In this document: in pieces, positions 1-30,399 of the stretch
Layout: each line of letters starts with the position of its first letter
Position numbering within the stretch: position 1 is the stretch's first letter
Origin: Euglena gracilis
Lineage: Eukaryota > Euglenozoa > Euglenophyceae > Euglenales > Euglenaceae
Length of the DNA stretch: 36,573 bases
Direction of reading: 5' to 3'
Assembly: GCA_900893395.1 (NCBI GenBank)
Contig: CAAHFI012022103.1
Location: forward strand, 1 to 36,573
Program-made: the position numbers and the translations under genes
Notes under the pieces: model-generated
The model's database searches: none
Told to the model about the DNA's origin: nothing
The model's input: the letters and a program-made list of their open reading frames with translations, nothing else

Positions 1-524
1 CTCCCCGTCGGCGTCCATCGGGTGGGTGCATGGCCCAGTCCTTGTAGTTGAACAGTGCGCTGGCGATCTGCGGGGCGAACTTGTGCACCACCATGATGGC
101 TGCCCACCTCCGGCTCTGGGTGGAGCTTGTACACCCGGGTCGCGGATGATGTCCGGCAGGGCCATCTTCTCGGCGATGGGGTGCCCGTACAGGAAGCGGA
201 CGAAATCCCGGGCCTTCTTCTCCGCCTTGCGCTTTCGGAGTGCCTCCCGGGCTTCTGCTGCGATCGCAGCCGTTGTCCGCCGTCTGCTCTGTTGGGCGCA
301 GTCCCTTCTCCAGCCCCTCCAGGATCTCCACCAGGTCCTCGCGTGCCAGCACGTGCAGCCACCGCCTTGTTGCCTCGGTCTGCCTGCCACTGCCGGATGG
401 CGCTCTTTGCCGCCTCCAGGTCCCGTGCTGGTTCCCGTGGCGCGGTTGCTCCACTGGGGGCAGGTGGCCCGCGCTTGCGGGCTTGCCCGGGTACGCTGAG
501 TTCCATCCCTTTGGCCAATGGACC

Positions 525-974
525 TCAGCTTGTCCACCCAGTACTTCTCCCTCGGGGTGGCCACCGCCCGGAAGAGCGCCCGCTCTTTCTTCGCCACCCT
601 GCTTGTCGGTCTGCCTCTGGACATCGCCACAGCTCCTTGGGGATGATCTCCAGTGGCAGGGCCAGCCAGGTCATCGGGTCCGGGTCGTCTGCCAGCGCCA
701 GGTGCAGGAAGTCCCGCGCCGACTTTCGTGCGTACCAGTGCTCTCGTGCCCGCTGGCGGATGGTGTTGACCGTCTGGCCCACGTACCACTTCCCTGTTGG
801 GAAATGGTACGCCCCGTAGATCATCCCGTGCCAGGTGGTCACTGCCTCCGGGGAGAAGTAATTGGCCCGGTCTCCGTTGGCTTGTGCCTCAGCGTGCCGG
901 AGTCCAGCAGTCGCCGAATCGGGCTCTTGCGCCAGGAACGCCGTTGCACGGCGTTCACGTGCCAGTCCTCCCAT
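525..974 (-). CDS. PLE2 GIY-YIG endonuclease domain (partial ORF)
   Basis: The open frame shows the GIY-YIG core as MIYGAYHFPTGKWYVGQT at about 770-824, with the two aromatic-rich strands and the YVGQT turn. Next come RQRAREHWYARK, supplying the conserved Arg/His helix, and LALPLEIIPKEL near 640-665, supplying the conserved Glu. GIY-YIG nucleases nick DNA for target-primed reverse transcription in PLEs. Upstream, a W-rich helix and QRRSWRKSPIRRLL (about 905-970) align with QRSWGRRSWRNKTMRRVL of PLE1, which shows protein-level conservation between the families. A Met at 974 is a possible start, but the frame stays open further upstream and the true start is unknown. No CCHH finger typical of canonical PLE endonucleases is visible, as in Chlamys elements. 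The frame closes at 525; whether that is a natural end is not decidable here. Confidence 0.72.
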   Translation of the reverse strand: MGGLARERRATAFLAQEPDSATAGLRHAEAQANGDRANYFSPEAVTTWHGMIYGAYHFPTGKWYVGQTVNTIRQRAREHWYARKSARDFLHLALADDPDPMTWLALPLEIIPKELWRCPEADRQAGWRRKSGRSSGRWPPRGRSTGWTS

Positions 975-1105
975 GACCTCCACGTCCACGCCTGCCTTCC
1001 CGTGCTCCTCTCCACCTGCCTCGCGTGCTTCCCGTGGACTGGGTATGGGAGCGGCCTGTCGTCGCGGGCTGGCGTGTGCCGCGCGACGCTCACCGTCACT
1101 CTCCT

Positions 1106-1151
1106 CCACCCGTTGTGGGTGGCCGCGGTTGCCCGCGTCGCTCTCTCTTTT
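1106..1151 (-). other. Twin-hairpin 5' terminus of PLE2
   Basis: Plus-strand reading: stem CCACCC/GGGTGG (1106-1122), then stem CGCGG/CCGCG (1124-1137) with loop TTGC, then a TCTCTCTTTT tract to 1151. In the element (minus) sense the second hairpin has a GCAA loop, which is a GNRA tetraloop. The same module ends every 892-bp unit. Confidence 0.75.
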
Positions 1152-1672
<521 letters not shown>

Positions 1673-2132
1673 CACAGCGGTAAAAGAGCCAGGCGGTTTC
1701 GGATCCAGCCGGGCCTTCCTTGTCGATGCCCCCGACGCCCGGCTGGTGGGGGCAGACCGCCTGGTGACGGGGCACTCATGTTCCGCGGGTGGGCGAGTCA
1801 TGGACCCCAAGGGTATGCGGACCCTCAGGGCCACCCACGGCTCCATCCAGGCAGGCGAGATAAAGCCCCGTGGGCACCCACCTGGAGAGCGGCTCCGCGT
1901 GTTGCATGGCCCTCGGGTGCTGCCGTCACCCGAGGAACGGCCCAGGAACTCCGGTTGCCAGGAGCGGGGACCCCGGGGGCCACTCGCCCCACTCCTTGGC
2001 GTGAAGGTGGTCACCACTCTGGGATACTCTGGTCCACGGCCGGCGCCGATTGGGGTCCTGGCACCCCGTCAGCCCGCCTCCTTCACCCAGAGATGGGCCA
2101 GCCTTCCCGGAGCTACAGCCCGCATAGAGCCA

Positions 2133-2153
2133 CTTGCTTCGACCCCAAGCAAG
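2133..2153. other. Perfect internal hairpin of the 892-bp unit
   Basis: Stem CTTGCTT/AAGCAAG, 7 bp with a 7-base loop CGACCCC. It is repeated at the same place in the units. A second inverted repeat, AGCTGA/TCAGCT, lies about 180 bp further on (near 2319-2345 in this unit). Confidence 0.6.
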
Positions 2154-2513
2154 GTATGGGGAGCCCGACCCGCGACTCACCAGGAGGGTAACGGGCTTCA
2201 CCCACACGTGGCTCTTTCCTCTGTGCCGACTTGCACTGGAGGCTGTGCGGGCGGGACTTTGCGCTCGAGTCCTTGCAGGCCGAGAAGCACCACCTCGGTT
2301 GCTGCGTGGGGTGGCCTAGCTGATGTTTGTAAACCGCGTCAGCTGGCGGGAGCCCATATTCTTTTCGCCGTGGGCGGTGGCGGCGTCGGCTCACCCCGGA
2401 CTCCGAGCCCCTAGCCGTCTTGGGCTGTGTGGGGAAGCGCTTCAGTCCCATGCGCCTGGCCTCGAAGGGCTCGCAAGCGCTAGTTGCCCGGAAGGAAGGC
2501 CGGGACTTTTGTT

Positions 2514-2560
2514 CCACCCGTTGTGGGGTGGCCGCGGTTTCCCGCGTGTCTCTCTCTTTC
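2514..2560 (-). other. Twin-hairpin junction of the 892-bp unit (first of its copies)
   Basis: Stem CCACCC/GGGTGG (2514-2531), stem CGCGG/CCGCG (2533-2546, loop TTTC), then TGTCTCTCTCTTTCC before the next unit. In minus sense the loop is GAAA, a GNRA tetraloop. PLE2 has the same two stems with GCAA in place of GAAA. The module recurs at each unit junction in both blocks. Confidence 0.75.
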
Positions 2561-5500
2561 CGCACACAGCGGTAAAAGAGCCAGGCGGTTTCGGATCCAG
2601 CCGGGCCTTCCTTGTCGATGCCCCCGACGCCCGGCTGGTGGGGGCAGACCGCCTGGTGACGGGGCACTCATGTTCCGCGGGTGGGCGCGTCATGGACCCC
2701 AAGGGTATGCGGACCCTCAGGGCCACCCACGGCTCCATCCAGGCAGGCGAGATAAAGCCCCGTGGGCACCCACCTGGAGAGCGGCTCCGCGTGTTGCATG
2801 GCCCTCGGGTGCTGCCGTCACCCGAGGAACGGCCCAGGAACTCCGGTTGCCAGGAGCGGGGACCCCGGGGGCCACTCGCCCCACTCCTTGGCGTGAAGGT
2901 GGTCACCACTCTGGGATACTCTGGTCCACGGCCGGCGCCGATTGGGGTCCTGGCACCCCGTCAGCCCGCCTCCTTCACCCAGAGATGGGCCAGCCTTCCC
3001 GGAGCTACAGCCCGCATAGAGCCACTTGCTTCGACCCCAAGCAAGGTATGGGGAGCCCGACCCGCGACTCACCAGGAGGGTACGGGCTTCACCCACACGT
3101 GGCTCTTTCCTCTGTGCCGACTTGCACTGGAGGCTGTGCGGGCGGGACTTTGCGCTCGAGTCCTTGCAGGCCGAGAAGCACCACCTCGGTTGCTGCGTGG
3201 GGTGGCCTAGCTGATGTTTGTAAACCGCGTCAGCTGGCGGGAGCCCATATTCTTTTCGCCGTGGGCGGTGGCGGCGTCGGCTCACCCCGGACTCCGAGCC
3301 CCTAGCCGTCTTGGGCTGTGTGGGGAAGCGCTTCAGTCCCATGCGCCTGGCCTCGAAGGGCTCGCAAGCGCTAGTTGCCCGGAAGGAAGGCCGGGACTTT
3401 TGTTCCACCCGTTGTGGGGTGGCCGCGGTTTCCCGCGTGTCTCTCTCTTTCCGCACACAGCGGTAAAGAGCCAGGCGGTTTCGGATCCAGCCGGGCCTTC
3501 CTTGTCGATGCCCCGACGCCCGGCTGGTGGGGGCAGACCGCCTGGTGACGGGGCACTCATGTTCCGCGGGTGGGCGAGTCATGGACCCCAAGGGTATGCG
3601 GACCCTCAGGGCCACCCACGGCTCCATCCAGGCAGGCGAGATAAAGCCCCGTGGGCACCCACCTGGAGAGCGGCTCCGCGTGTTGCATGGCCCTCGGGTG
3701 CTGCCGTCACCCGAGGAACGGCCCAGGAACTCCGGTTGCCAGGAGCGGGGACCCCGGGGGCCACTCGCCCCACTCCTTGGCGTGAAGGTGGTCACCACTC
3801 TGGGATACTCTGGTCCACGGCCGGCGCCGATTGGGGTCCTGGCACCCCGTCAGCCCGCCTCCTTCACCCAGAGATGGGCCAGCCTTCCCGGAGCTACAGC
3901 CCGCATAGAGCCACTTGCTTCGACCCCAAGCAAGGTATGGGGAGCCCGACCCGCGACTCACCAGGAGGGTAACGGGCTTCACCCACACGTGGCTCTTTCC
4001 TCTGTGCCGACTTGCACTGGAGGCTGTGCGGGCGGGACTTTGCGCTCGAGTCCTTGCAGGCCGAGAAGCACCACCTCGGTTGCTGCGTGGGGTGGCCTAG
4101 CTGATGTTTGTAAACCGCGTCAGCTGGCGGGAGCCCATATTCTTTTCGCCGTGGGCGGTGGCGGCGTCGGCTCACCCCGGACTCCGAGCCCCTAGCCGTC
4201 TTGGGCTGTGTGGGGAAGCGCTTCAGTCCCATGCGCCTGGCCTCGAAGGCTCGCAAGCGCTAGTTGCCCGGAAGGAAGGCCGGGACTTTTGTTCCACCCG
4301 TTGTGGGGTGGCCGCGGTTTCCCGCGTGTCTCTCTCTTTTCCGCACACAGCGGTAAAGAGCCAGGCGGTTTCGGATCCAGCCGGGCCTTCCTTGTCGATG
4401 CCCCCGACGCCCGGCTGGTGGGGGCAGACCGCCTGGTGACGGGGCACTCATGTCCGCGGGTGGGCGCGTCATGGACCCCAAGGGTATGCGGACCCTCAGG
4501 GCCACCCACGGCTCCATCCAGGCAGGCGAGATAAAGCCCCGTGGGCACCCACCTGGAGAGCGGCTCCGCGTGTTGCATGGCCCTCGGGTGCTGCCGTCAC
4601 CCGAGGAACGGCCCAGGAACTCCGGTTGCCAGGAGCGGGGACCCCGGGGGCCACTCGCCCCACTCCTTGGCGTGAAGGTGGTCACCACTCTGGGATACTC
4701 TGGTCCACGGCCGGCGCCGATTGGGGTCCTGGCACCCCGTCAGCCCGCCTCCTTCACCCAGAGATGGGCCAGCCTTCCCGGAGCTACAGCCCGCATAGAG
4801 CCACTTGCTTCGACCCCAAGCAAGGTATGGGGAGCCCGACCCGCGACTCACCAGGAGGGTAACGGGCTTCACCCACACGTGGCTCTTTCCTCTGTGCCGA
4901 CTTGCACTGGAGGCTGTGCGGGCGGGACTTTGCGCTCGAGTCCTTGCAGGCCGAGAAGCACCACCTCGGTTGCTGCGTGGGGTGGCCTAGCTGATGTTTG
5001 TAAACCGCGTCAGCTGGCGGGAGCCCATATTCTTTTCGCCGTGGGCGGTGGCGGCGTCGGCTCACCCCGGACTCCGAGCCCCTAGCCGTCTTGGGCTGTG
5101 TGGGGAAGCGCTTCAGTCCCATGCGCCTGGCCTCGAAGGCTCGCAAGCGCTAGTTGCCCGGAAGGAAGGCCGGGACTTTTGTTCCACCCGTTGTGGGGTG
5201 GCCGCGGTTTCCCGCGTGTCTCTCTCTTTTCCGCACACAGCGGTAAAGAGCCAGGCGGTTTCGGATCCAGCCGGGCCTTCCTTGTCGATGCCCCCGACGC
5301 CCGGCTGGTGGGGGCAGACCGCCTGGTGACGGGGCACTCATGTTCCGCGGGTGGGCGAGTCATGGACCCCAAGGGTATGCGGACCCTCAGGGCCACCCAC
5401 GGCTCCATCCAGGCAGGCGAGATAAAGCCCCGTGGGCACCCACCTGGAGAGCGGCTCCGCGTGTTGCATGGCCCTCGGGTGCTGCCGTCACCCGAGGAAC

Positions 5501-6994
5501 GGCCCAGGAACTCCGGTTGCCAGGAGCGGGGACCCCGGGGGCCACTCGCCCCACTCCTTGGCGTGAAGGTGGTCACCACTCTGGGATACTCTGGTCCACG
5601 GCCGGCGCCGATTGGGGTCCTGGCACCCCGTCAGCCCGCCTCCTTCACCCAGAGATGGGCCAGCCTTCCCGGAGCTACAGCCCGCATAGAGCCACTTGCT
5701 TCGACCCCAAGCAAGGTATGGGGAGCCCGACCCGCGACTCACCAGGAGGGTAACGGGCTTCACCCACACGTGGCTCTTTCCTCTGTGCCGACTTGCACTG
5801 GAGGCTGTGCGGGCGGGACTTTGCGCTCGAGTCCTTGCAGGCCGAGAAGCACCACCTCGGTTGCTGCGTGGGGTGGCCTAGCTGATGTTTGTAAACCGCG
5901 TCAGCTGGCGGGAGCCCATATTCTTTTCGCCGTGGGCGGTGGCGGCGTCGGCTCACCCCGGACTCCGAGCCCCTAGCCGTCTTGGGCTGTGTGGGGAAGC
6001 GCTTCAGTCCCATGCGCCTGGCCTCGAAGGGCTCGCAAGCGCTAGTTGCCCGGAAGGAAGGCCGGGACTTTTGTTCCACCCGTTGTGGGGTGGCCGCGGT
6101 TTCCCGCGTGTCTCTCTCTTTCCGCACACAGCGGTAAAAGAGCCAGGCGGTTTCGGATCCAGCCGGGCCTTCCTTGTCGATGCCCCGACGCCCGGCTGGT
6201 GGGGGCAGACCGCCTGGTGACGGGGCACTCATGTTCCGCGGGTGGGCGAGTCATGGACCCCAAGGGTATGCGGACCCTCAGGGCCACCCACGGCTCCATC
6301 CAGGCAGGCGAGATAAAGCCCCGTGGGCACCCACCTGGAGAGCGGCTCCGCGTGTTGCATGGCCCTCGGGTGCTGCCGTCACCCGAGGAACGGCCCAGGA
6401 ACTCCGGTTGCCAGGAGCGGGGACCCCGGGGCCACTCGCCCCACTCCTTGGCGTGAAGGTGGTCACCACTCTGGGATACTCTGGTCCACGGCCGGCGCCG
6501 ATTGGGGTCCTGGCACCCCGTCAGCCCGCCTCCTTCACCCAGAGATGGGCCAGCCTTCCCGGAGCTACAGCCCGCATAGAGCCACTTGCTTCGACCCCAA
6601 GCAAGGTATGGGGAGCCCGACCCGCGACTCACCAGGAGGGTAACGGGCTTCACCCACACGTGGCTCTTTCCTCTGTGCCGACTTGCACTGGAGGCTGTGC
6701 GGGCGGGACTTTGCGCTCGAGTCCTTGCAGGCCGAGAAGCACCACCTCGGTTGCTGCGTGGGGTGGCCTAGCTGATGTTTGTAAACCGCGTCAGCTGGCG
6801 GGAGCCCATATTCTTTTCGCCGTGGGCGGTGGCGGCGTCGGCTCACCCCGGACTCCGAGCCCCTAGCCGTCTTGGGCTGTGTGGGGAAGCGCTTCAGTCC
6901 CATGCGCCTGGCCTCGAAGGCTCGCAAGCGCTAGTGCCCGGAAGGAAGGCCGGGACTTTTGTTCCACCCGTTGTGGGTGGCCGCGGTTTCCCGC

Positions 6995-26138
<19,144 letters not shown>

Positions 26139-26146
26139 GCACACAG

Positions 26147-26197
<51 letters not shown>
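26147..26197. repeat. (CT)n microsatellite 4
   Basis: About 50 bp of CT repeat joining the degenerate end of the 892-bp array to the 3' end (element sense) of PLE1 copy A. Confidence 0.95.
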
Positions 26198-26200
<3 letters not shown>

Positions 26201-26515
26201 TGGTATGGACGGGGGATTCTGGGTGTGGGTGGGGTGGGGATGGGAGGGGATGGGGAGGGAGGTGGGGGGGTGCCGCAGAGGGGGAGGCCTCGCACGGGTT
26301 GCACGCCCACCTCCAGCCGGTGCGGCCCGAACTGGAGGGCCGGAGATACCAGCTCCGGCAGGCCGGGGGTGGCACACCTGCGATGTCGCCGCCTCCGCGT
26401 CCGTGCTGGTCGTGTCTCCTGCTGCCGCCGTGCCGCCGCCGTCCGCCGCGACGATGGCCTTGCAGGGGATCCCACGGGTTGGGATGAGAGGGGATCGGAG
26501 GGGGGCCGGCCCTTG
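26198..26515 (-). other. PLE1 copy A 3' terminal region
   Basis: About 320 bp between the element's 3' end and an internal CT tract. It is very G-rich on the plus strand near 26215-26290 (C-rich in element sense). Open frames run through it, but composition explains them, and I assign no gene. It is repeated at the start of copy B (31693-32015). Confidence 0.5.
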
Positions 26516-26545
26516 CCTCCCTCTCTCTCTCTCTCTCTCCTCTCC
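26516..26545. repeat. Internal CT tract of PLE1 copy A
   Basis: A short CT repeat about 320 bp from the element's 3' end. It is repeated in copy B at about 32013-32037, so it belongs to the element and is not one of the junction microsatellites. Confidence 0.8.
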
Positions 26546-26589
26546 GCGATGGTCTCGATGTGGTTGGGGGCTCCGACTCCCCCCGAAAG

Positions 26590-27760
26590 TGGCGTTGAGC
26601 TTGGCATTTTTCTTGTAGCTTCTTCAGCTCCCGCTGAGGGCGGAGATGCTGTCCGCCATCCTCTTGATCTCCTTGTGCAGCGCCGCCCCTCGCCGGCTCT
26701 GCACCGGTGTCCATGCGACACCTTCGTCTCTTCGGTCTCTTTCTTCTCCTCGGGTTGGGTTGCCCTGCGCACTCCCAGGGCGAGAGGGTCTAGAAGATCT
26801 CATGGCTGCTGAAGAAAAAGAATCCCCAGGGCGGCGCCCACGGGCCGCTTCCCTGTTGGGTCGCCAAGGGGCTTGGGGCCGGGGCAAATCCCGCTTCGCT
26901 TGCTCCCCTGCGGACGGGGTTGGCGGGGCACAGGCACCACGCTGCCTGCCACCCGCCCGGACTTGGCTCGGTCTCGCTCCGGGGACGTGGCTCCCGGAGG
27001 GTTGGTGGCCCTGGTGGGGGCCGTGGGGGTGGCGCCTTGGACCGGGGTGGTCGGCCTCCCCGATCCTGGCACCTTCATGCCAGTCGTGCGTCTGGCGCTC
27101 GAGGTCCGCGGGGCGCTCGACGTTCTGGGCTGCTGCGGCTTCTTGCCATTCTTGGATGATGCTCCGCCGCTGGGGGCCGCACGAGGCCCAGACCTGGTTC
27201 TGCAGGTCCGGGTCCCATGATTCGTACATGGCTTGTCCTCGTCCTGCTTCTCGTGGGTCCTTCAGCACCGCCTTCCACTCCTCGTACTTGGCTCGCCACT
27301 CGGCAGGCCACTCACTCAACGAAGTGAACTTCCTCTTCTTCGTGGGGCCTTGGGAAGAGGTGTCGTCGTCGGTGGTGTCGCTGGGTGGTGGCGGGGGAGC
27401 GGTGAGGAGGAGGCGGTTGGGGGCCTCGATGGCGGGAATGGGGAGACCTTGGAGGAGGGCCAAGGAAGACGAGGAGGAGGAGGGGCCGATGGTGAGTGCG
27501 TTGAGATGCACATTCTGCACGATGGAGGGGGCTTGTGGCGCGGAGGGAGGGAGGTAGATGGGGATGGGTACCCGGACCTCCACGGGGACGGGGACGGGCA
27601 TGGGGACCCGGACCTCCACGGGGACTTGCACGGGACCGGGACGACCCGCTCGATGACCCGATCCACGAAGACAGGCTCCCGCACGGGAACGGGGACCTGC
27701 CTCTCGACGATGACGACCCGCTCCTGGAGGACCTCACGGGTGGGTGGGGGAGGCATGGGG
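26590..27760 (-). pseudogene. PLE1 copy A accessory or C-terminal coding region
   Basis: This region lies downstream of the RT and is not part of canonical PLE proteins. In element order: a Val/Pro-rich repetitive stretch such as PVPVEVRVPIPI (about 27540-27755); an Asp/Ser/Pro segment; a basic patch, GPTKKRKF (near 27330-27350), like a nuclear localisation signal; a Trp- and charge-rich helical segment, SEWPAEWRAKYEEWKAVL; the motif RIGEADHPGP (27040-27072); and a coiled coil, ISALSAELKKLQEK (about 26600-26660). It could be a tail of the RT protein or a separate ORF, perhaps a nucleic-acid-binding ORF1-like product; I do not recognise the family. The same features recur in copy B, which supports coding. 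The region is broken into more than one frame. Confidence 0.5.
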
Positions 27761-27899
27761 TTGGGGAGGCGGAGTCCGGGTTGGAGAGAGGGGGGCCTTG
27801 GGAGGCTGTGGGGCCGTTGGGGCGCTGGGGGATTGGGAGGCGGTGCTTGGCTGCGCTGCAACCCCCTCGAGGGCGTCCGTCTCTGTCTCCATGGCCGTG

Positions 27900-28400
27900 G
27901 GCTGGCAACTCTCAGGCCCGCCCGGGCTCCCCGGGGGCGAGATCCTTGGCGGCGTCACCCCCGGTTCACCGCCCAGCGTAAACCCCGCTCCGGTGTGGGC
28001 CAGCCTGTCGCTTGGGGCGTCCCCCCTCGGCTCTGAGGCCGGTCCTGGCAGCACGATCACGGACCCGCCCGGGCTCCCTGGGGCTGAGATCCTTGGCGGC
28101 GTCACCCCCAGTTCACAGCCCGACGTAAACCCCGTCACGGTGTGGGCCAGTCCGTGGCTCGGGGCGTCCCCCTCGCTGTCCTCAGGCCCGCCCGGGCTCC
28201 CCGGGGGCGGGATCCTTGGCGGCGTCACCCCCGGTTCACTGCCCGGCGTAAACCCCGCCCCGGTGTGGGCCGGCCTGGTGCTGCGGCTGTTTGGGGCGTC
28301 CCCCTCCTCTTGACTGATTGGTAGAGGCTCGCCCGGGCTCGCCGGGGGCGGGATCCTTGGCGGCATCACCCCCGGGTCCTTGCCCTTGCTGCTCACGGAT
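27900..28400 (-). repeat. PLE1 copy A proline-rich protein repeats
   Basis: Four degenerate DNA repeats are anchored on GATCCTTGGCGGC at 27941, 28088, 28211 and 28352. Spacings are 147, 123 and 141 bp, all multiples of three. On the minus strand they encode GVTPPRI followed by PGSPGG, preceded by an AHTGAGFTPG-like segment. The array lies just after the thumb region, inside an open frame (27734-28783). A coding role as a flexible linker is inferred. Confidence 0.65.
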
Positions 28401-28699
28401 TGGGCGCACCTCACCTCTGGGGCGTCCCCCTCTCTGAGCCCTGGCCAGTGGACGGATCGGGACGCTCCTCTCGGGGCCTGCTGCTTGCCGTGGCGCACGT
28501 GGGCCTCCCGGTCGATGATCATCACGTCCACGTCGGAGGGCTGGGAGGCGGAGGGGGAAGGGGGCGGCGTCATCTCGGCCAGCAAGTCGTCGATGCCCCC
28601 GGGGAGGGGGGTGCGGGTGGCCGAAGACGGAGAGAAAGTCGGCCTGGGAGGGGGCATGGGCCTCATCGAGGGGGAGGGCTGTGGCCCATGGGGCTGGGG

Positions 28700-29960
28700 G
28701 AGCGCGGTGGGGGCTGGAGTGGAGCCACTTCCACACCTTGGAAAACCAGGTGCGGAGCTCACGGACGCGGATGTCGGTGGCATGCCAGCGCTGGAAGAGG
28801 AAGCGGCTCCACACCGACTGCACCAGCCGACGGGAGTACCCCCGCCAGATGGCGTTGCGGAAGACGTTGGCCACTGACTGCTTGAAATCCCCCATGTGGC
28901 TGCAGGCCATCCGGGCGAACTCCAGGCGGCCCATGATGACCCCGCCCAGCTGCTCGGTGGGGGCGGTGGTGGTGGCTAGGGGGTAGCGACAATGTGGTGG
29001 GGGTACTCCTCCTCCCGGTCGTGGACGGTGGTGTGCACCACGCGGTCCCCGTTGGAATGGCATTGGATGTACACCGGACGCCCAGGCACACCACGGACTC
29101 GCCGGAGCCGGTGGTCTTGTACTCCATGCCGTACTCGGCTGCCGAGGGGAGGGGCATGGTGGTGGGGTGGACGATGTCGTCGATGTATCGGGACACGGCG
29201 GAGGACCGGAGCTGGGGAGGGAGGGCGTACATGTGGTCGCGCTCCACGGGGTAGCAGGCCAGGTTGGCCAGCTGCGGGGCCGGGGGAGGCCCATGGGCAT
29301 GCCCCGGATCTGGCGCCGGACCCTTCCGCCATTGCAGGTGTAGTTGTTCTGCACCGCCACGGCCACCAGCTCCTTCAGGTCATCCAAGGAGTAGCCGAGG
29401 CCATCCCACGACCAGCCGCCGGTGGTGAGGGACGGTGGGGTGGCGGGGTCCACCCCAGCGGGGGTCTTGGTCTCCCGCACGAAGGCCCAGGCCTCCTTGG
29501 CCGACTCCATGGTCCGCTCGATGATGGCGTCGAAGGTGAAGGCCGTGTACATCGTCGTGAAGTCCGCCGTCTCCAAGCCCCCGCCAGGATGTCCTTGGAG
29601 TGGGTTCGGACCATCCGGACGAAAGACTCCACGCTGTCGATTCCCCAGAACGCCTTGATGCCCTCCTGCTGTTGCCGCCGCTCGTCCTTTTCCCGGAGGG
29701 CGACCTCGATGTGCTTCAGGAGCGACACCAAAGCCTTGCTCAGGGCATAGAGGGGCTGCCGGGGGGCTCCTTGGAGGCGGTGGGGGCGGAGGCGGGGGCG
29801 GACTCAGAGGCGGGGGCGGGGGACCCGGGGTCGGGGTCGGGTTCTTGCGGGTCCCGGCAATGAACCGGAACTTCTTCTTCGCTGGCTTCCAGATGCCGTA
29901 GTTGTAGACGACACCGGCGCCAGTGGGGAAGTGCAACCGCTGGTTGACCTCCGACAGCCG
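28700..29960 (-). pseudogene. PLE1 copy A reverse transcriptase domain
   Basis: This RT would copy the element RNA at a nicked target. In element order: KKFRFIAGT (about 29850-29880, fingers motif 2); ETADFTTMYTAFTFD (about 29520-29580, motif A with the first catalytic Asp); about 75 residues that could include the insertion-in-fingers seen in permuted PLEs and telomerases; RQIRGMPMG with an AP-LANL continuation (about 29260-29325, motif B); SRYIDDIVHP (about 29160-29195, motif C with the catalytic Asp pair); and CLGVRC (about 29080-29100, motif D). Helix-rich EQLGGVIMGRLEFARMACSH and a Trp-rich tail (28700-28960) fit the thumb. A proline-rich insert follows motif 2. The domains are split among frames, so the copy looks broken. 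Confidence 0.82.
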
Positions 29961-30399
29961 GGCAACCACCTCCCTCCAGGTGTCGGTCACGTCCTCGAAC
30001 ACGGTGGAGTCCGCCAGGTAGGTGGCCATCTGCTTCTGGTACCAGCGCTTGCAAACGAACATCAGGCCGTGGGGGGCCCGGTCGTCGTGGAGGAAGACGA
30101 GGACCTGGTGGGCCTCCCGCATTTGCTGTGACAGGCCCGGGAAGCCGGTGGGGACCAGCTCTTCTCTGACGGCCGAGCACCGCCAGTTGGTGGTGCAGCG
30201 GGCCTCCACGGCGTCGGCCCACTCGCCCAGCTTCCGGAGGTAGGTGGCGTCGGTGGGGTTGCTGCGCGCTGCCCACTCGGTGTACTGGTTCAGCGCCCGG
30301 CGGAGGTCGTGGAGGACGGTGTCGGGGGGCCCTCCAGCCGGAACTTCTTCCCTTGGCCGCCAGGGTTTGCAGGTACGACCACCGCAGCAGCTCGACTCG

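Larger units (their letters stand above)
1..1151 (-). mobile_element. PLE2: Penelope-like element with N-terminal GIY-YIG, 5' part only
   Basis: This is a retroelement read on the minus strand, entering the window at its left edge. Its 5' end is near 1151, where a twin hairpin and a pyrimidine tract lie. Going inward there is a conserved N-terminal basic segment (about 860-960), a GIY-YIG endonuclease (about 640-830) and a linker. At the window edge (about 20-120) is a stretch matching PLE1 around its KFAPQ segment, which in PLE1 lies just before the CxC motif. The CxC and RT parts would therefore lie to the left, outside the window. Nucleotide and protein similarity to PLE1 is clear but diverged, so this is a separate family. 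The endonuclease-first order is that of the permuted PLE clade (established knowledge); membership is inferred. I cannot judge whether the element is whole, because it is cut off. Confidence 0.8.

Noticed and set aside
1680-1740. CENP-B-box-like sequence in the 892-bp unit (TTTCGGATCCAGCCGGG)
   Set aside because: The spacing between TTCG and the A/CGGG part is one base too long compared with the known box, so a centromeric role is not supported.
2130-2155. Pol III box B-like GCTTCGACCCC in the 892-bp unit
   Set aside because: No suitable box A at the right distance and no T-run terminator; the match sits in a hairpin with a 7-bp stem and is better read as a plain inverted repeat.
26624-27557. 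Plus-strand ORFs across PLE1, up to about 300 residues
   Set aside because: They are antisense shadows of the minus-strand element. They show no domain signs, whereas the minus strand carries clear RT and GIY-YIG motifs.
27540-27755. Alveolin-like repeats in the V/P-rich region of PLE1
   Set aside because: Only the composition (V, P, E) is similar. The stretch is short, low in complexity and inside a retroelement.
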